NCBI RefSeq assembly: GCF_025398035.1
Contig: NZ_CP104558.1
Span: 930,001 to 994,000 of the forward strand
DNA from: Rossellomorea vietnamensis
Lineage (GTDB): Bacteria > Bacillota > Bacilli > Bacillales > Bacillaceae_B
Length of the DNA stretch: 64,000 nt
Direction of reading: 5' to 3'
The notes under the pieces were generated by a model that saw only the letters and a program-made list of their open reading frames with translations, was not told the origin of the DNA and made no database searches. Shown here piece by piece: positions 47,265-59,031 of the stretch; the stretch's first letter is position 1, and the number at the start of each line of letters is the position of its first letter. The translations under genes were made by a program, and so were the position numbers.

Positions 47265-47267
47265 CTG

Positions 47268-47296
47268 ACGATAGTATACCACTACACGGCGGTCAA
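47268..47296 (-). promoter_or_regulatory. Possible ylqD-rimM-trmD promoter
   Basis: The minus-strand TTGACC (47291-47296) and TATCGT (47268-47273) are 17 bp apart. It lies just downstream of the khpA terminator, where a new promoter would be expected. Confidence 0.5.
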
Positions 47297-47303
47297 CCCT
47301 ATG

Positions 47304-47359
47304 AAAAAGGGGACTGACGTCTTAAGGCTAAGTAGTAACCTTTGTGGGTCAGTCCCCTT
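47304..47359 (-). terminator. Terminator after rpsP-khpA
   Basis: The 11-bp perfect stem AAGGGGACTGA with TCAGTCCCCTT (47307-47317 and 47349-47359) closes a 31-base loop and is followed by TTTTTC on the minus strand. It also shows the GGGACTGA core seen in other hairpins here. Confidence 0.85.
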
Positions 47360-47398
47360 ATTCTTAGAGCTTGTTGTAATGAGCTTAAGGAAGCTTTC

Positions 47399-47632
47399 TT
47401 ACTCCACTATCTCCAAGAAAATTTTCTTCTGTTGTGAAGATCCTGCTGCAGCGTATACCACAGTTCGAATCGATTTAGCTACTCGCCCCTGTTTCCCAAT
47501 GACCTTACCCATATCCTCGGGGTGAACGGATAACTTATATGTTAACCCGTTCGTTCCTTCATCCAAATCGACGCTGACAGAGTCCGGATGGTCAACCAGG
47601 GGTTTCACAATCGTTAGAATAAGATCTTTCAT
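47399..47632 (-). CDS. khpA: KH-domain RNA-binding protein KhpA (YlqC)
   Basis: This 77-residue single KH domain carries the GxxG loop in VIGKQGRVAKSIRTVVYAAA. KhpA pairs with KhpB (Jag) and is linked to cell-size control and RNA binding. It lies 12 bases after rpsP and is followed by a terminator. Size and position are conserved in Firmicutes. Confidence 0.95.
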   Translation of the reverse strand: MKDLILTIVKPLVDHPDSVSVDLDEGTNGLTYKLSVHPEDMGKVIGKQGRVAKSIRTVVYAAAGSSQQKKIFLEIVE

Positions 47633-47644
47633 CGATCTAATCGA

Positions 47645-49379
<1,735 letters not shown>

Positions 49380-49391
49380 TCATGCCGCCTC

Positions 49392-49724
49392 CTAATCCAA
49401 TATTTCAAGATCATCAATGAGTTTTAAACAATGAGAAGAATCGATTGATGGCTCTTCTATTTTTTGTCTGAGTTGGTCAAGAATCTCGTTGCGTTCTTGA
49501 AATTTCTTAAATAATAAAAGCTTTTCTTCGTACTCCTCGATCATGGCCTCTGTCCGCTTGATGTTATCGTACACTGCCTGCCGGCTGACATTATATTCCT
49601 CAGCGATTTCACCTAAGGAGAAATCATCGAGATAATAGAGGGACATATAGCTTCTCTGCTTGGGAGTTAACAAAGATTGATAAAAATCGTAGAGATAATT
49701 CATTCTGGTCGTTTTCTCCAGCAC
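49392..49724 (-). CDS. ylxM: YlxM, helix-turn-helix protein associated with SRP
   Basis: This 110-residue protein starts near [19 protein letters not shown] and has a sigma-region-4-like helix-turn-helix ([20 protein letters not shown], about 37-56), followed by a charged helix. In streptococci YlxM binds SRP RNA and Ffh and modulates its GTPase; the same is possible here. The start is GTG with AAGGAGG 7 bases upstream. It has its own strong promoter and precedes ffh. Confidence 0.93.
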   Translation of the reverse strand: MLEKTTRMNYLYDFYQSLLTPKQRSYMSLYYLDDFSLGEIAEEYNVSRQAVYDNIKRTEAMIEEYEEKLLLFKKFQERNEILDQLRQKIEEPSIDSSHCLKLIDDLEILD

Positions 49725-49764
49725 GGATATCCCTCCTTGTTAAGTGAAAAACCTTTACATATGA

Positions 49765-49793
49765 AGAATACAGTGTTTACGGGCGATTGTCAA
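49765..49793 (-). promoter_or_regulatory. Sigma-A type promoter of ylxM-ffh
   Basis: The minus-strand TTGACA (49788-49793, perfect -35) and TATTCT (49765-49770) are 17 bp apart, about 40 bases upstream of ylxM. Confidence 0.8.
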
Positions 49794-49827
49794 GGTTACT
49801 GACGGATTTTTCATAGAGAAAAGTAGA

Positions 49828-49866
49828 GCAGCCTGCCAGACTAAATCTAATAGTCTGACAGGCTGC
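49828..49866 (-). terminator. Long hairpin after ftsY
   Basis: A 16-bp stem pairs 49828-49843 with 49851-49866, with one position that is a U-G wobble in the minus-strand RNA. The downstream T content is modest (CTCTACTTTTC). It probably ends the smc-ftsY transcript. Confidence 0.7.
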
Positions 49867-49883
49867 CCCTTAAGGAACGTGAT

Positions 49884-50870
49884 CTATTCTTCTTCATCTA
49901 CGAGGGTTGAGAACAAGCCGTATACATACTTTTCAGCATCGAACGGTTGGAGGTCATCCATTTTTTCTCCCAGACCCACATATTTCACGGGGATTTCGAG
50001 CTCGTTCCGGATGGCAAGCACGATTCCGCCTTTAGCGGTCCCATCAAGCTTCGTCAGGACGATACCTGAGACGTTTGTTGCTTCTTTAAAGGTTTTGGCC
50101 TGCACCATGGCATTTTGACCTGTGGTTGCGTCAAGAACGAGTAATACTTCGTGAGGGGCTCCTGGAATTTCTCTTTCAATCACCCGTTTCACCTTTTCAA
50201 GCTCTTTCATCAAATTCACTTTGTTTTGCAATCTTCCCGCCGTATCACAAATGAGTATGTCCGCCTTTTTCGCTTTGGCAGATTGGACGGCATCGAACAT
50301 TACTGCCGCAGGATCGCTTCCCGCCGCCTGCTTAATGACCGGGACCCCGACACGTTCCCCCCATACTTCAAGCTGCTCGATGGCACCTGCACGGAAAGTG
50401 TCCCCTGCAGCAAGAACAACATTTTTGCCCTGTTCCTTGAACATATGGGCCATTTTCCCGATGGTCGTCGTCTTCCCTACCCCATTCACACCGACAAATA
50501 GCAATACCGTCAGTTGATCATCTTGGATATTCAGGCTGCTGTCCTCTTCACGATCGCCCTGGTAGATCTCTACAAGCTTCTCTGAAATGACGGATTGTAC
50601 ATCTTCCGTATCTTGAATATTCTTTCGTTTCACTTCAAGTTTAAGTTCATCAATGAGCTCCATGACGGTATCAAATCCGACATCCGCTCCGATCAGGATT
50701 TCTTCCAGCTCTTCAAAGAATTCTTCATCGACTTTACGGTATCTGGCCACCAGGTCATTCACCTTTGACGTGAAGTTGTTTCTTGTTTTACTTAACCCAT
50801 CTTTAAATTTCTCCGTGACATTATCACTGGACTGCGTAAATTTATCTTTAAGCTTCTTAAAAAAACTCAC
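49884..50870 (-). CDS. ftsY: SRP receptor FtsY
   Basis: This 328-residue SRP-family GTPase receives ribosome-SRP complexes at the membrane. A short charged N-terminus is followed by the NG domain: P-loop GVNGVGKTTTIGKMA (about 129-143), AGDTFRAGAIEQL, CDTAGRLQNK, and TKLDGTAKGG near the C-terminus. The long acidic A domain of E. coli FtsY is absent, as in B. subtilis. It follows smc by 16 bases. Confidence 0.97.
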   Translation of the reverse strand: MSFFKKLKDKFTQSSDNVTEKFKDGLSKTRNNFTSKVNDLVARYRKVDEEFFEELEEILIGADVGFDTVMELIDELKLEVKRKNIQDTEDVQSVISEKLVEIYQGDREEDSSLNIQDDQLTVLLFVGVNGVGKTTTIGKMAHMFKEQGKNVVLAAGDTFRAGAIEQLEVWGERVGVPVIKQAAGSDPAAVMFDAVQSAKAKKADILICDTAGRLQNKVNLMKELEKVKRVIEREIPGAPHEVLLVLDATTGQNAMVQAKTFKEATNVSGIVLTKLDGTAKGGIVLAIRNELEIPVKYVGLGEKMDDLQPFDAEKYVYGLFSTLVDEEE

Positions 50871-50886
50871 TTTTCCACACCCTTAT

Positions 50887-53800
50887 TTAAGTTTCAAGTA
50901 GTTCCTTTGTTTCCTGTAGCCTGACGGATACCAGTTTAGACACTCCGGATTCCTGCATTGTGACCCCGTACAATACATGGGCTTCTTCCATGGTACCTTT
51001 ACGGTGGGTGATGACAATGAATTGTGTTTCATCACTGAATTTCTTTAAATATTGACTGAATCTCTGCACATTCGCTTCGTCCAGGGCCGCTTCCACTTCA
51101 TCCAATATACAGAATGGTACAGGGCGGATCTTCAAAATGGAAAACAGCAAGGCAATGGCCGTCAAAGCCCGTTCCCCACCTGACATAAGCCCCAGGTTCT
51201 GCAGCTTCTTCCCCGGCGGCTGAGCTACTATATCCACACCGGTATGAAGCAGATCAGACGGATCCGTCAACTTCAATTCTGCTCTTCCACCGCCGAACAA
51301 GGCTTTGAATACACCTTCAAATTCCTCTTGTATACTCGTGAAGGTTTGATCAAAACGTTTGATCATTTCGGTGTCCATTTCATTAATGACCAGGTACAGA
51401 GTGTCCTTCGCTTCTGTCAGATCATTCTTCTGGTCAACCAGGAATTCGTATCTTTCCTTCACTCGTTCATATTCATCAATCGCTCCCAGATTGACGGTCC
51501 CGAGCTCTTCCAGTGCTAATTTCACAAGTTTTACTTTTTTCCTTGCCTCTTCCACCTCAATGGAGAGGGGGTAGTCCTCTTTTGCCGCTTCAAATGAAAG
51601 CATATATTCATCCCGCAAATGATCAAGACGGTTCTCAAGTTCTACATCAAGACGATTGATTTTCACTTCCTCATCCCTGAGAGCACCAACCAAACCTTTA
51701 TGCAGACGCTTCAATTCTTTTAGCTCCATCTCCTCATCATCGACAATCTGTTGAAGGTTGGAGCGCTCGTCCCGGCGGACAGCAATCAACTTGGACGTTT
51801 CTTCCTTTTGCACGGCACACTCTTCTGCCTTTATTCCAAGCTGCTCTTCACCTGAGAAATTATCCTTCATTTCTGTCTGCAACCATTCCAGGTCGTCCTG
51901 GAGGCTTATCTTTCGCCTGCTTGTCTCAGCCATCGCATCCCGTACCCGGTTCAGTTGCTGCCGGCTGTTCACCAACTGTTCATTCCGTGCGGCAAGATTC
52001 GCTTTAATATCACTGATTTCATTCAACAAGGCGTCTTTGGACGTCCGTTCACTATTTTTCTGTAGAGTCAGCTCATTGATCTTTTGATCAAGCTGGGTAA
52101 CCTCTTCCCCTATCTTCTTGAGAGAGTCTTCCAATTCTTTTGTTCTGGAATCATGCTTTTCTTTGATTGACGTAAAATCCTTTTTCTCCAGGTCATACAG
52201 GGATAGTCTTTCATCCAGGTTCTGCTGGGAAAGTTCAATTTCACGAAGTTGGGAGAGGAGTTCCTGTTCCTTGAGACGCAACCTCTCCCCCTTCACCCTC
52301 AATTCTTCCAGTTTCTTCTCGCGAAAACTGCTTTCTTCTTTAAGTGATTTCACTTGGGATTGAAGCTGTTCTGTCTGAACTTCCATACTGGAAAGCTTTT
52401 CTTTCATCTCTTCCAGTTCCCCTTTTCTAGAGAGAAGGGAATTTTTCTTCTGTTTCACCGTACCCCCGGACATGGATCCCCCGGGATTGACAACGTCCCC
52501 ATCCAGCGTAACCAGTCGATAGCGATATTGAACCAGCTTTGCTATATCGTTCGCACCCTTTAGATCTTTTGCAATGATGACATTTCCAACAAGGCTTGAA
52601 ATCACCATTTGAAAGCGATCATCAAAATGCAACAGATCAGCTCCCACGCCAACAAAGGAAGGATGCCCTTTCAGCATATTCTTTTGGCTTTCAGGTATGG
52701 ATTTCCCTTTGATTACGTTCATCGGCAGGAACGTGGCACGGCCATATTGATGCTTCTTCAAAAAGGCAATGGCTCTACGGCCGTCTTCTTCAGTATCGAC
52801 TACAATATGCTGCATCGAAGCAGCCAGAGCCGTTTCCATCGCCGTTTCATATGATTTAGGAACGGTGATAAGCTCCGCTACCGCCCCTTGAATACCGGTT
52901 AATTGACCCGAACGCTCTTTCAGGACTTCTTTTACACCTTGGAAGAAACCTGAATAGTCTTCTTCCATTTCTTCGAGCATCTCTTTCCTGGACTTCGCTT
53001 GTTGCAGGAATTGAAACGCCTGATAAAGCGTTTTCTCCTGCTTTTCATATTTGGATTTTACGGATTCAAGCTTCTTTTGTTCCTCACGATACAAGAAGAT
53101 GTGCTCATCGATCTGTTCTTTTTGCTCTTGAAGTTCTTTCGATCGTTCCTTGTGACGCAAATGTAGTTCTTCACGTTGAGAAACATATTTTTCATTTTCA
53201 GCTTCTAATCGACCACTGCGACTGGATTGCTGTTCCAGCTGCTGGTTAAGATATTGAATTTCATTTTTTGCAGAAGCCTGTTGATTGAGCTTTTCAATGT
53301 AATCACTTTTAAATGATTCAATCACATCTTCAATATTTTCATTATAGTGCTTGAATTGATTCTGCTTCGTGACAAGGAGCTCTTTTAACCCGGACACTTC
53401 AGAATCGATCCTCTTGAAGTCGCGCTTTGCTTTTTCTTTTTCAGTAGCTAAGCGTTCGATCTGAGTTTCTGCTTCTTCAATCGATTGCTTCAACTGAGAT
53501 TCATTGGTGGACGAATTTCTTTTCCGCTCTACCAGTACTTGCTTTCTACCCTCAAGTTTCTCTAATTCTTCACTTGTGGAAAGGAGTACTTCCTGCAAGG
53601 CAGAAATCGACTCATCGAGAGCCGCAATTTTATCCCTTGTTTGTGTCAGGAGGGCTTCTTTCTTCTGAATGCGGGAGGAAAGGGCCAATTCTTCCTGTCC
53701 ATGCTGTTCGAATTCTCCACTCAGCTTCTCCCATTGCTTATGTAAGTCCTCAATATCATACACAGTCAAGGCGACTTCGAACTTCTCAAGCTCCTCTTTC

Positions 53801-54453
53801 TTCTCCAGATAATCACGGGCCATGGAAGCCTGGAGCTTCAAGGGTTCCACCTGACCTTCCAATTCATGAAGGATGTCATTCACACGATTAAGATTTTCTT
53901 GTGTTTCAAATAACTTATTTTCTGCTTTTTTCTTCCGTGATTTATATTTCAATACCCCGGCAGCCTCTTCGAAGATGGTTCTTCTTTCTTCCGGCTTACT
54001 GTTCAGGATTTCTTCCACTTTACCCTGACTGATAATCGAGAAAGCTTCTTTTCCTAACCCTGAATCCATGAACAGTTCGATGATATCCTTCAACCTGCAT
54101 GGCTGTTTATTCAGAAGATATTCACTATCTCCCGAACGATAGACTCTCCTGGTGACACTGACCTCACTATAATCGATGGGCAGTGCACCGTCTTCGTTGT
54201 CCAGAACAAGGGTCACTTCCGCTATATTGAGCGCTTTCCTTGAATCGCTTCCGGCAAAAATGACGTCTTCCATTTTCGATCCGCGAAGGCTTTTGGCTGA
54301 TTGTTCACCAAGCACCCACCTGATTGCGTCTATAATATTGCTTTTCCCGCTGCCGTTTGGTCCAACGACAGCCGTGACACCCGGGACAAACTCCACGGAT
54401 ATTCTTTCTGCAAAAGATTTAAACCCCATTACTTCTAGTTGTTTGAGGAACAT
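50887..54453 (-). CDS. smc: Chromosome condensation protein Smc
   Basis: This 1188-residue ATPase organises and segregates the chromosome with ScpA and ScpB. It has Walker A VVGPNGSGKSNIIDAIRWVL (about 31-50), two long coiled coils, a central hinge (about 510-660, with GGSMSGGTVKQKK just after) and the C-terminal signature LMSGGERALTAIALLF with Walker B CILDEVEAALDEANV. Lengths of both arms are typical. It lies between rnc and ftsY, the usual order. Confidence 0.98.
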   Translation of the reverse strand: MFLKQLEVMGFKSFAERISVEFVPGVTAVVGPNGSGKSNIIDAIRWVLGEQSAKSLRGSKMEDVIFAGSDSRKALNIAEVTLVLDNEDGALPIDYSEVSVTRRVYRSGDSEYLLNKQPCRLKDIIELFMDSGLGKEAFSIISQGKVEEILNSKPEERRTIFEEAAGVLKYKSRKKKAENKLFETQENLNRVNDILHELEGQVEPLKLQASMARDYLEKKEELEKFEVALTVYDIEDLHKQWEKLSGEFEQHGQEELALSSRIQKKEALLTQTRDKIAALDESISALQEVLLSTSEELEKLEGRKQVLVERKRNSSTNESQLKQSIEEAETQIERLATEKEKAKRDFKRIDSEVSGLKELLVTKQNQFKHYNENIEDVIESFKSDYIEKLNQQASAKNEIQYLNQQLEQQSSRSGRLEAENEKYVSQREELHLRHKERSKELQEQKEQIDEHIFLYREEQKKLESVKSKYEKQEKTLYQAFQFLQQAKSRKEMLEEMEEDYSGFFQGVKEVLKERSGQLTGIQGAVAELITVPKSYETAMETALAASMQHIVVDTEEDGRRAIAFLKKHQYGRATFLPMNVIKGKSIPESQKNMLKGHPSFVGVGADLLHFDDRFQMVISSLVGNVIIAKDLKGANDIAKLVQYRYRLVTLDGDVVNPGGSMSGGTVKQKKNSLLSRKGELEEMKEKLSSMEVQTEQLQSQVKSLKEESSFREKKLEELRVKGERLRLKEQELLSQLREIELSQQNLDERLSLYDLEKKDFTSIKEKHDSRTKELEDSLKKIGEEVTQLDQKINELTLQKNSERTSKDALLNEISDIKANLAARNEQLVNSRQQLNRVRDAMAETSRRKISLQDDLEWLQTEMKDNFSGEEQLGIKAEECAVQKEETSKLIAVRRDERSNLQQIVDDEEMELKELKRLHKGLVGALRDEEVKINRLDVELENRLDHLRDEYMLSFEAAKEDYPLSIEVEEARKKVKLVKLALEELGTVNLGAIDEYERVKERYEFLVDQKNDLTEAKDTLYLVINEMDTEMIKRFDQTFTSIQEEFEGVFKALFGGGRAELKLTDPSDLLHTGVDIVAQPPGKKLQNLGLMSGGERALTAIALLFSILKIRPVPFCILDEVEAALDEANVQRFSQYLKKFSDETQFIVITHRKGTMEEAHVLYGVTMQESGVSKLVSVRLQETKELLET

Positions 54454-54464
54454 CTTCTTTCCCC

Positions 54465-55211
54465 CTATTTCGCGTCCAGCTTTTGTTTTAACTTTTCCAG
54501 AGCTTTCTGTGCTGCTTTTTGCTCAGCCTCTTTTTTTGACCGGCCATTTCCAATGCCCAACTCTTCATCATTTAAACTCACTCTTGAAATAAACTGACGA
54601 TTGTGGGCAGGGCCGCTTTCTTCCAGGATACTATATTCGATCATTCCTGCACTGCCCCTTTGAACCAGCTCTTGTAACTGACTCTTATAATCCATCACAT
54701 GAGAAAAAGCACCGACATTAATTTTTGGGTAGACCACTTTTTCAAGGACAGAGATGACTGTTTCTAATCCTTGATCCAAGTATACCGCCCCGATAAACGC
54801 TTCAAAGACATCGGCGAGTAAAGCCGGTCTCTCACGTCCCCCCGTCATTTCTTCACCCTTACCCAAAAGGATGAGTTCACCGAAATTCAGTTCAATCGAG
54901 AACTTCACCAGGGAAGGTTCACATACGATGGCCGCCCTTAACTTGGTAAGTTCCCCTTCACTCATCATGGGGTATTTCTTGAAAAGAAATTGAGATACCG
55001 TTAATTCCAGAACGGCGTCCCCGAGAAATTCTAAACGTTCATTATCTTCATATGGTTTTCGACGATGCTCATTCACATAGGATGAATGAGTAAAAGCTTG
55101 TTTAAGGAGTTTTTCATCTTTAAATTGAATTCCCATTTGATTTTGAAATGTCTTGAATTTCAAATCATTTTTATGTTTAGATAATCCATTACTTCTGTTT
55201 TGCTTCCGCAT
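54465..55211 (-). CDS. rnc: Ribonuclease III
   Basis: This 248-residue enzyme cuts double-stranded RNA, including rRNA precursors and the SRP RNA. The catalytic domain has [18 protein letters not shown] and [17 protein letters not shown]. The C-terminal double-stranded RNA binding domain ends [20 protein letters not shown]. The ATG at 55211 (MRKQNRSN) has AAGGTGG 8 bases upstream. It lies between acpP and smc; a strong terminator precedes it and no clear promoter was found. Confidence 0.97.
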   Translation of the reverse strand: MRKQNRSNGLSKHKNDLKFKTFQNQMGIQFKDEKLLKQAFTHSSYVNEHRRKPYEDNERLEFLGDAVLELTVSQFLFKKYPMMSEGELTKLRAAIVCEPSLVKFSIELNFGELILLGKGEEMTGGRERPALLADVFEAFIGAVYLDQGLETVISVLEKVVYPKINVGAFSHVMDYKSQLQELVQRGSAGMIEYSILEESGPAHNRQFISRVSLNDEELGIGNGRSKKEAEQKAAQKALEKLKQKLDAK

Positions 55212-55311
55212 CAGGCACTCCACCTTGCTAATATGTTCTCATTGTATACTAATCAAGTTTATTCTAAAAAAATCATTTACGCAAAAATTTCTTGAACAAT
55301 GAAGTTAGAAC

Positions 55312-55350
55312 ACAAATAAACTTGGTAGGGGTCAGACCCCTACCAAGTTT
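55312..55350 (-). terminator. Terminator after acpP
   Basis: A 16-bp perfect inverted repeat (55318-55333 with 55335-55350, AAACTTGGTAGGGGTC arm) is followed by TTTATTTG on the minus strand. The GGGGTC/GACCCC core resembles other hairpins of this window. Confidence 0.8.
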
Positions 55351-55402
55351 CAAATGGTTAGAATATAAGATGGGTCACCCATCCCTCTATTCAATCTAAC
55401 GA

Positions 55403-55636
55403 TTAAGCCTTTGCTTGTATGTAGTTCACAGCATCACCTACTGTGCCGATTTTTTCAGCATCATCGTCAGAAATTTCCATGTCAAATTCATCTTCAAGTT
55501 CCATAACCAGCTCAACTACATCAAGGGAGTCAGCTCCTAGATCTTCTTTGAAAGAAGCTTCAAGAGTTACTTGAGATTCATCTACACCTAGACGATCAAC
55601 GATAATTTTTGTTACACGATCTAATACTTCTGCCAT
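55403..55636 (-). CDS. acpP: Acyl carrier protein
   Basis: This 77-residue acidic protein carries growing acyl chains on a phosphopantetheine attached to the serine of [15 protein letters not shown]. The ATG at 55636 (MAEVLDRV) has GGAGG 8 bases upstream. It follows fabG and ends with a terminator. A perfect TATAAT (55658-55663) lies just upstream but no matching -35 was found, so a separate promoter is possible but unproven. Called acpA in B. subtilis. Confidence 0.98.
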   Translation of the reverse strand: MAEVLDRVTKIIVDRLGVDESQVTLEASFKEDLGADSLDVVELVMELEDEFDMEISDDDAEKIGTVGDAVNYIQAKA

Positions 55637-55730
55637 TTTTGTCACCTCCCCTCAAGTATTATAGAGCATTTCCACCTCTTATGAAAAGAGTATACATGAA
55701 AACGATGAATAAATTATTTCATTTTCCCCA

Positions 55731-56474
55731 TTACATGACCATTCCGCCGTCGATATGAAGCGTTTGCCCAGTCATATACGATGCGGATTCGGATGCAACA
55801 AATGTCACTACTTTCGCAATATCCCCGGGAGCGCCAAAACGGCTTAACGGGATTTGTTTTAACATTTCACTTCGAACATCTTCAGGAAGCTGATCGGTCA
55901 TATCCGTCGAGATGAAGCCAGGGGCAACGGCATTCACTGTGATTCCACGGGGAGCAAGTTCTCTCGCTGTCGTTTTCGTCAAACCGATCACACCCGATTT
56001 GGCTGCTACATAATTTGCTTGTCCAGGATTCCCGCTCACTCCGACAATGGATGAAATATTGATGATCCGGCCGCTTCTTTGTTTCATCATTTGACGTGTA
56101 ACGGCCTTCGTACACAGGAATACACCTTTCAGATTGATGTTGATGACATCATCCCATTCTGTTTCTTTCATTCTCATCAACAGATTGTCTTTGGTGATGC
56201 CGGCATTGTTCACAAGGATATCGATGGACCCAAATTCTCCGATCGTTTCCTTCACCATTGCCTGTACACCTTCAGCATCCGATACATTACATTGTACGGC
56301 GATTGCTTCTCTGCCCATACTCTTGATTTCATCCACGACTTCGTTTGCTTTCGCTTCACTACCGGCGTAATTCACAGCCACATTACAGCCTTCACGGGCA
56401 AGTTCAAGAGCGATCTCCCGTCCGATTCCACGGGATGCCCCAGTCACCAGTGCCACTTTACCTTCTAAATTCAT
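55731..56474 (-). CDS. fabG: 3-oxoacyl-ACP reductase FabG
   Basis: This 247-residue short-chain dehydrogenase makes the first NADPH-dependent reduction of the fatty acid elongation cycle. It has the cofactor motif [19 protein letters not shown], and the catalytic Ser-Tyr-Lys set in [20 protein letters not shown]. Its ATG directly follows the fabD stop (TAAATG). It is in the FapR-controlled operon. Confidence 0.97.
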   Translation of the reverse strand: MNLEGKVALVTGASRGIGREIALELAREGCNVAVNYAGSEAKANEVVDEIKSMGREAIAVQCNVSDAEGVQAMVKETIGEFGSIDILVNNAGITKDNLLMRMKETEWDDVININLKGVFLCTKAVTRQMMKQRSGRIINISSIVGVSGNPGQANYVAAKSGVIGLTKTTARELAPRGITVNAVAPGFISTDMTDQLPEDVRSEMLKQIPLSRFGAPGDIAKVVTFVASESASYMTGQTLHIDGGMVM

Positions 56475-57419
56475 TTAAGCTTCCTCCTTCAGCGCTTGAA
56501 TAGTTTGTTGTAAGGACGCTTCATCTTGAACAGCATATGTCTTCACACGTCTGTTCACTTTTTTCACTAAACCTGAAAGGACTTTGCCTGGTCCCACTTC
56601 GATGAATGTATCCACACCCAGTTCAAGAAGCTTCTCGACCGTATCTTCCCATTGTACAGGCGAGTACAATTGTTCAATTAATAAACGCTTGATCTCCTCA
56701 CGACCTGTTACAGGCTCTGCCGTAACATTCGCAATGACGGGTACTTCTGCGTCTTTGATCGTGATCGAATCCAGGATTGAAACGAACTGTTCGGCAGCAG
56801 GTTTCATCAATTGGGAATGGAAAGGACCACTTACCTGAAGTGGGATGACCCGCTTCGCTCCGGCTTCCTTCGCTTTCTCTGAAGAGAGCTCCACTCCCTT
56901 TACCGTACCTGAGATGACAATCTGACCCGGACAATTCAAGTTCGCGAGTCCAACGGGATGGCCCTCATCCGTCACAAGGTCTGTCACTTCTTTCAATGGT
57001 TCCCTGCCCAAACCAAGGACGGCCGCCATCGTTCCTTCTCCGCTTGGTACTGCTTCTTCCATGAATTCCCCTCTTTTACGAACGGTATACACAGCATCTT
57101 CAAATCCGATGGCACCTGCAGCCACCAGGGCTGAATATTCCCCTAAGCTGTGTCCTGCTGTATAGTCTGCCGTAATCCCCTCGGCTTTCAGACGCGCAAG
57201 GATGGCCATGCTTGTGGTCAGGAGAGCCGGCTGAGCGTTCGTTGTCTGGGTAAGCTCTTCCTGGGGACCTTCAAAGATGATCGTTGAAAGGTTGGTGTCC
57301 AGCCGTTCATCGGCTTTACTGAAATAGGATTGCACATCAGGATATTGTCCGGCTAATTCTTTCCCCATCCCCACCGTTTGGGAACCTTGCCCGGGAAAGA
57401 TAAACGCGATTTTACTCAT
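56475..57419 (-). CDS. fabD: Malonyl-CoA:ACP transacylase FabD
   Basis: This 314-residue enzyme loads malonyl groups onto ACP. It has FIFPGQGSQTVGMGK, the nucleophilic serine in GHSLGEYSALVAAGA, and the histidine in GPFHSQLMKPA. The ATG at 57419 (MSKIAFIF) was preferred over an upstream start at 57446 because it lies one base after the plsX stop and fits the family. It precedes fabG. Confidence 0.97.
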   Translation of the reverse strand: MSKIAFIFPGQGSQTVGMGKELAGQYPDVQSYFSKADERLDTNLSTIIFEGPQEELTQTTNAQPALLTTSMAILARLKAEGITADYTAGHSLGEYSALVAAGAIGFEDAVYTVRKRGEFMEEAVPSGEGTMAAVLGLGREPLKEVTDLVTDEGHPVGLANLNCPGQIVISGTVKGVELSSEKAKEAGAKRVIPLQVSGPFHSQLMKPAAEQFVSILDSITIKDAEVPVIANVTAEPVTGREEIKRLLIEQLYSPVQWEDTVEKLLELGVDTFIEVGPGKVLSGLVKKVNRRVKTYAVQDEASLQQTIQALKEEA

Positions 57420-57420
57420 A

Positions 57421-58410
57421 TTATTCCACACTCCCCTTAATAGCATCTTTTATCGTATTGGAAACGTCGTGCTTCACCATTTCCCTTGCTTGTCTCATGG
57501 CATTATACAGAGCCACTTCATTGGATGAACCATGAGCTTTGATGACCGGTGCCTTCAGGCCGAACAGGCCGGCCCCGCCGTACTCTGTATAATCGAGCAT
57601 ATTCTTTAATTGCTTCAGGTCATTTTTCACAAGTCCTGCTGCAAGTTTGTTTTTCGTTGAAGACGTGAACGTTTTTTTCAACATGGAGAAGACTGACAGG
57701 GCAGTCCCCTCAATGGTCTTCAGTACCATATTCCCGGTAAACCCATCCGTCACGACAACATCGGCCGGCCCGTCCAGCAGGTCTCTGGATTCCACATTCC
57801 CTACAAAATTGATAGGGAGTTCCTTTAATAACTGGAAGGTTTTCTTTGTTAATTCATTTCCCTTTTTATCTTCCGTTCCGATGTTCAATAAGCCCACACG
57901 TGGGTGATTGATCCCTCTCACTTTCTCGGAATAAATGCTTCCCATGACTGCGTATTGTGCAAGATGCTCGGGCTTCGCATCGACATTCGCCCCAAGGTCA
58001 AGCATGAGGAATCCTTTGCCATCAAGGGTCGGAAGGGTGGGTGCCAATGCAGGCCGCTCAATCCCGTCAATTCTCCCTACAATGAATAATCCCGCCGTCA
58101 TTAGTGCCCCCGTATTTCCTGCTGAAATACAGGCATCGGCTTCCCCATTTTTCACGGCTTGGGCCATCAGTACCATCGAAGCATTCTTCTTTCGTTTCAC
58201 CGCTCTGACAGGCTCATCCGTCCCTTCGATCATTTCATCGGTGTGGACGATGGTCAGGCGATCTTCCGGGGTGATATACTGTTTGATCTGCTTTTCATCT
58301 CCGTATAAAAGCACTTCGATATCATTGAATTCACGTAATGCCCGCTTCACTCCAAGAACGATTTCTTTCGGGGCGTGGTCTCCGCCCATTGCATCAACGG
58401 CTAATTTCAT
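57421..58410 (-). CDS. plsX: Phosphate acyltransferase PlsX
   Basis: This 329-residue enzyme makes acyl-phosphate from acyl-ACP, feeding PlsY in phosphatidic acid synthesis. Signatures are [18 protein letters not shown] at the start, [19 protein letters not shown] and [14 protein letters not shown]. Acyl-phosphate also connects with the fatty acid kinase whose FakA subunit is encoded at the window edge. Its ATG directly follows the fapR stop (TAGATG), indicating coupling. Confidence 0.97.
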   Translation of the reverse strand: MKLAVDAMGGDHAPKEIVLGVKRALREFNDIEVLLYGDEKQIKQYITPEDRLTIVHTDEMIEGTDEPVRAVKRKKNASMVLMAQAVKNGEADACISAGNTGALMTAGLFIVGRIDGIERPALAPTLPTLDGKGFLMLDLGANVDAKPEHLAQYAVMGSIYSEKVRGINHPRVGLLNIGTEDKKGNELTKKTFQLLKELPINFVGNVESRDLLDGPADVVVTDGFTGNMVLKTIEGTALSVFSMLKKTFTSSTKNKLAAGLVKNDLKQLKNMLDYTEYGGAGLFGLKAPVIKAHGSSNEVALYNAMRQAREMVKHDVSNTIKDAIKGSVE

Positions 58411-58992
58411 CTACTCTTCATCCTCTACAGATTTTTTAGAGCGATACATTTCAAATTCACCGGTAAACACGAGCTCACCACCGACTAAACTTTGAACTTC
58501 TACCGTTGTTCGGTCTTTTTGATCTTTCATATGTATCACTTTCGCTTTCGCGACCACCCGGTCCCCTTCCTTTACGGGTCGGGTAAAACGGATGTTCGAC
58601 TTCGCGGTTAATGCCAAGTCGTCATTTATGACAGCGACTGCAAGGGAATTTGCCTGTGCAAACAAGTGGTGCCCCCTCGCAATCCCATTCCTGATGAACA
58701 CATGCTCCCGCTTCACATCAAAAATGGATATCGCACTTTGATCCAGCTCTATATCAATAATTTCTCCGATAATCTCTTCAATAGGCAACGACTTCACTTC
58801 GTCTTCAAACGATTTCTCTGCAACGTACTTAATTCGTTCACGAAGCTCAGGGATCGACAATTCCATTCGGTCCAACCGGATTGTCTGGACGCTTACACGA
58901 AACCGTTCAGCCAATTCTTCGTCTGTTATAAAAGGATTCACTTTGATTGTGTCAGTAAGGTTTCCCTGTCTTTCTTTTTTCGAAAGTCTCAA
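58411..58992 (-). CDS. fapR: Fatty acid and phospholipid synthesis repressor FapR
   Basis: This 193-residue repressor leaves DNA when it binds malonyl-CoA. It has an N-terminal helix-turn-helix ([20 protein letters not shown], about 22-41), a linker helix and a C-terminal hot-dog ligand domain ([20 protein letters not shown]). I chose the TTG start at 58992 because it gives MRLSKKERQ, like B. subtilis MRRNKRERQ, with GGTG 6 bases upstream. An operator at 59010-59028 predicts autoregulation of fapR-plsX-fabD-fabG. Confidence 0.96.
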   Translation of the reverse strand: MRLSKKERQGNLTDTIKVNPFITDEELAERFRVSVQTIRLDRMELSIPELRERIKYVAEKSFEDEVKSLPIEEIIGEIIDIELDQSAISIFDVKREHVFIRNGIARGHHLFAQANSLAVAVINDDLALTAKSNIRFTRPVKEGDRVVAKAKVIHMKDQKDRTTVEVQSLVGGELVFTGEFEMYRSKKSVEDEE

Positions 58993-59009
58993 TTTTAACA
59001 CCGTCCAGT

Positions 59010-59028
59010 ATTAGTACTAGGTACTAAT
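59010..59028. promoter_or_regulatory. FapR operator
   Basis: The 19-bp palindrome has arms ATTAGTAC and GTACTAAT around a 3-base centre. It matches the known FapR site type. It covers the predicted start point of the fapR promoter, so FapR binding should block initiation until malonyl-CoA rises. Confidence 0.88.
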
Positions 59029-59031
59029 AGT

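Noticed and set aside
55224..55311. Possible rnc promoter (TTGCGT with TAAACT)
   Set aside because: Both hexamers are poor and the region is AT-rich, so the match could be chance.
55658..55663. Perfect TATAAT just upstream of acpP
   Set aside because: No hexamer resembling TTGACA was found at 16-18 bp; kept only as a note under acpP.
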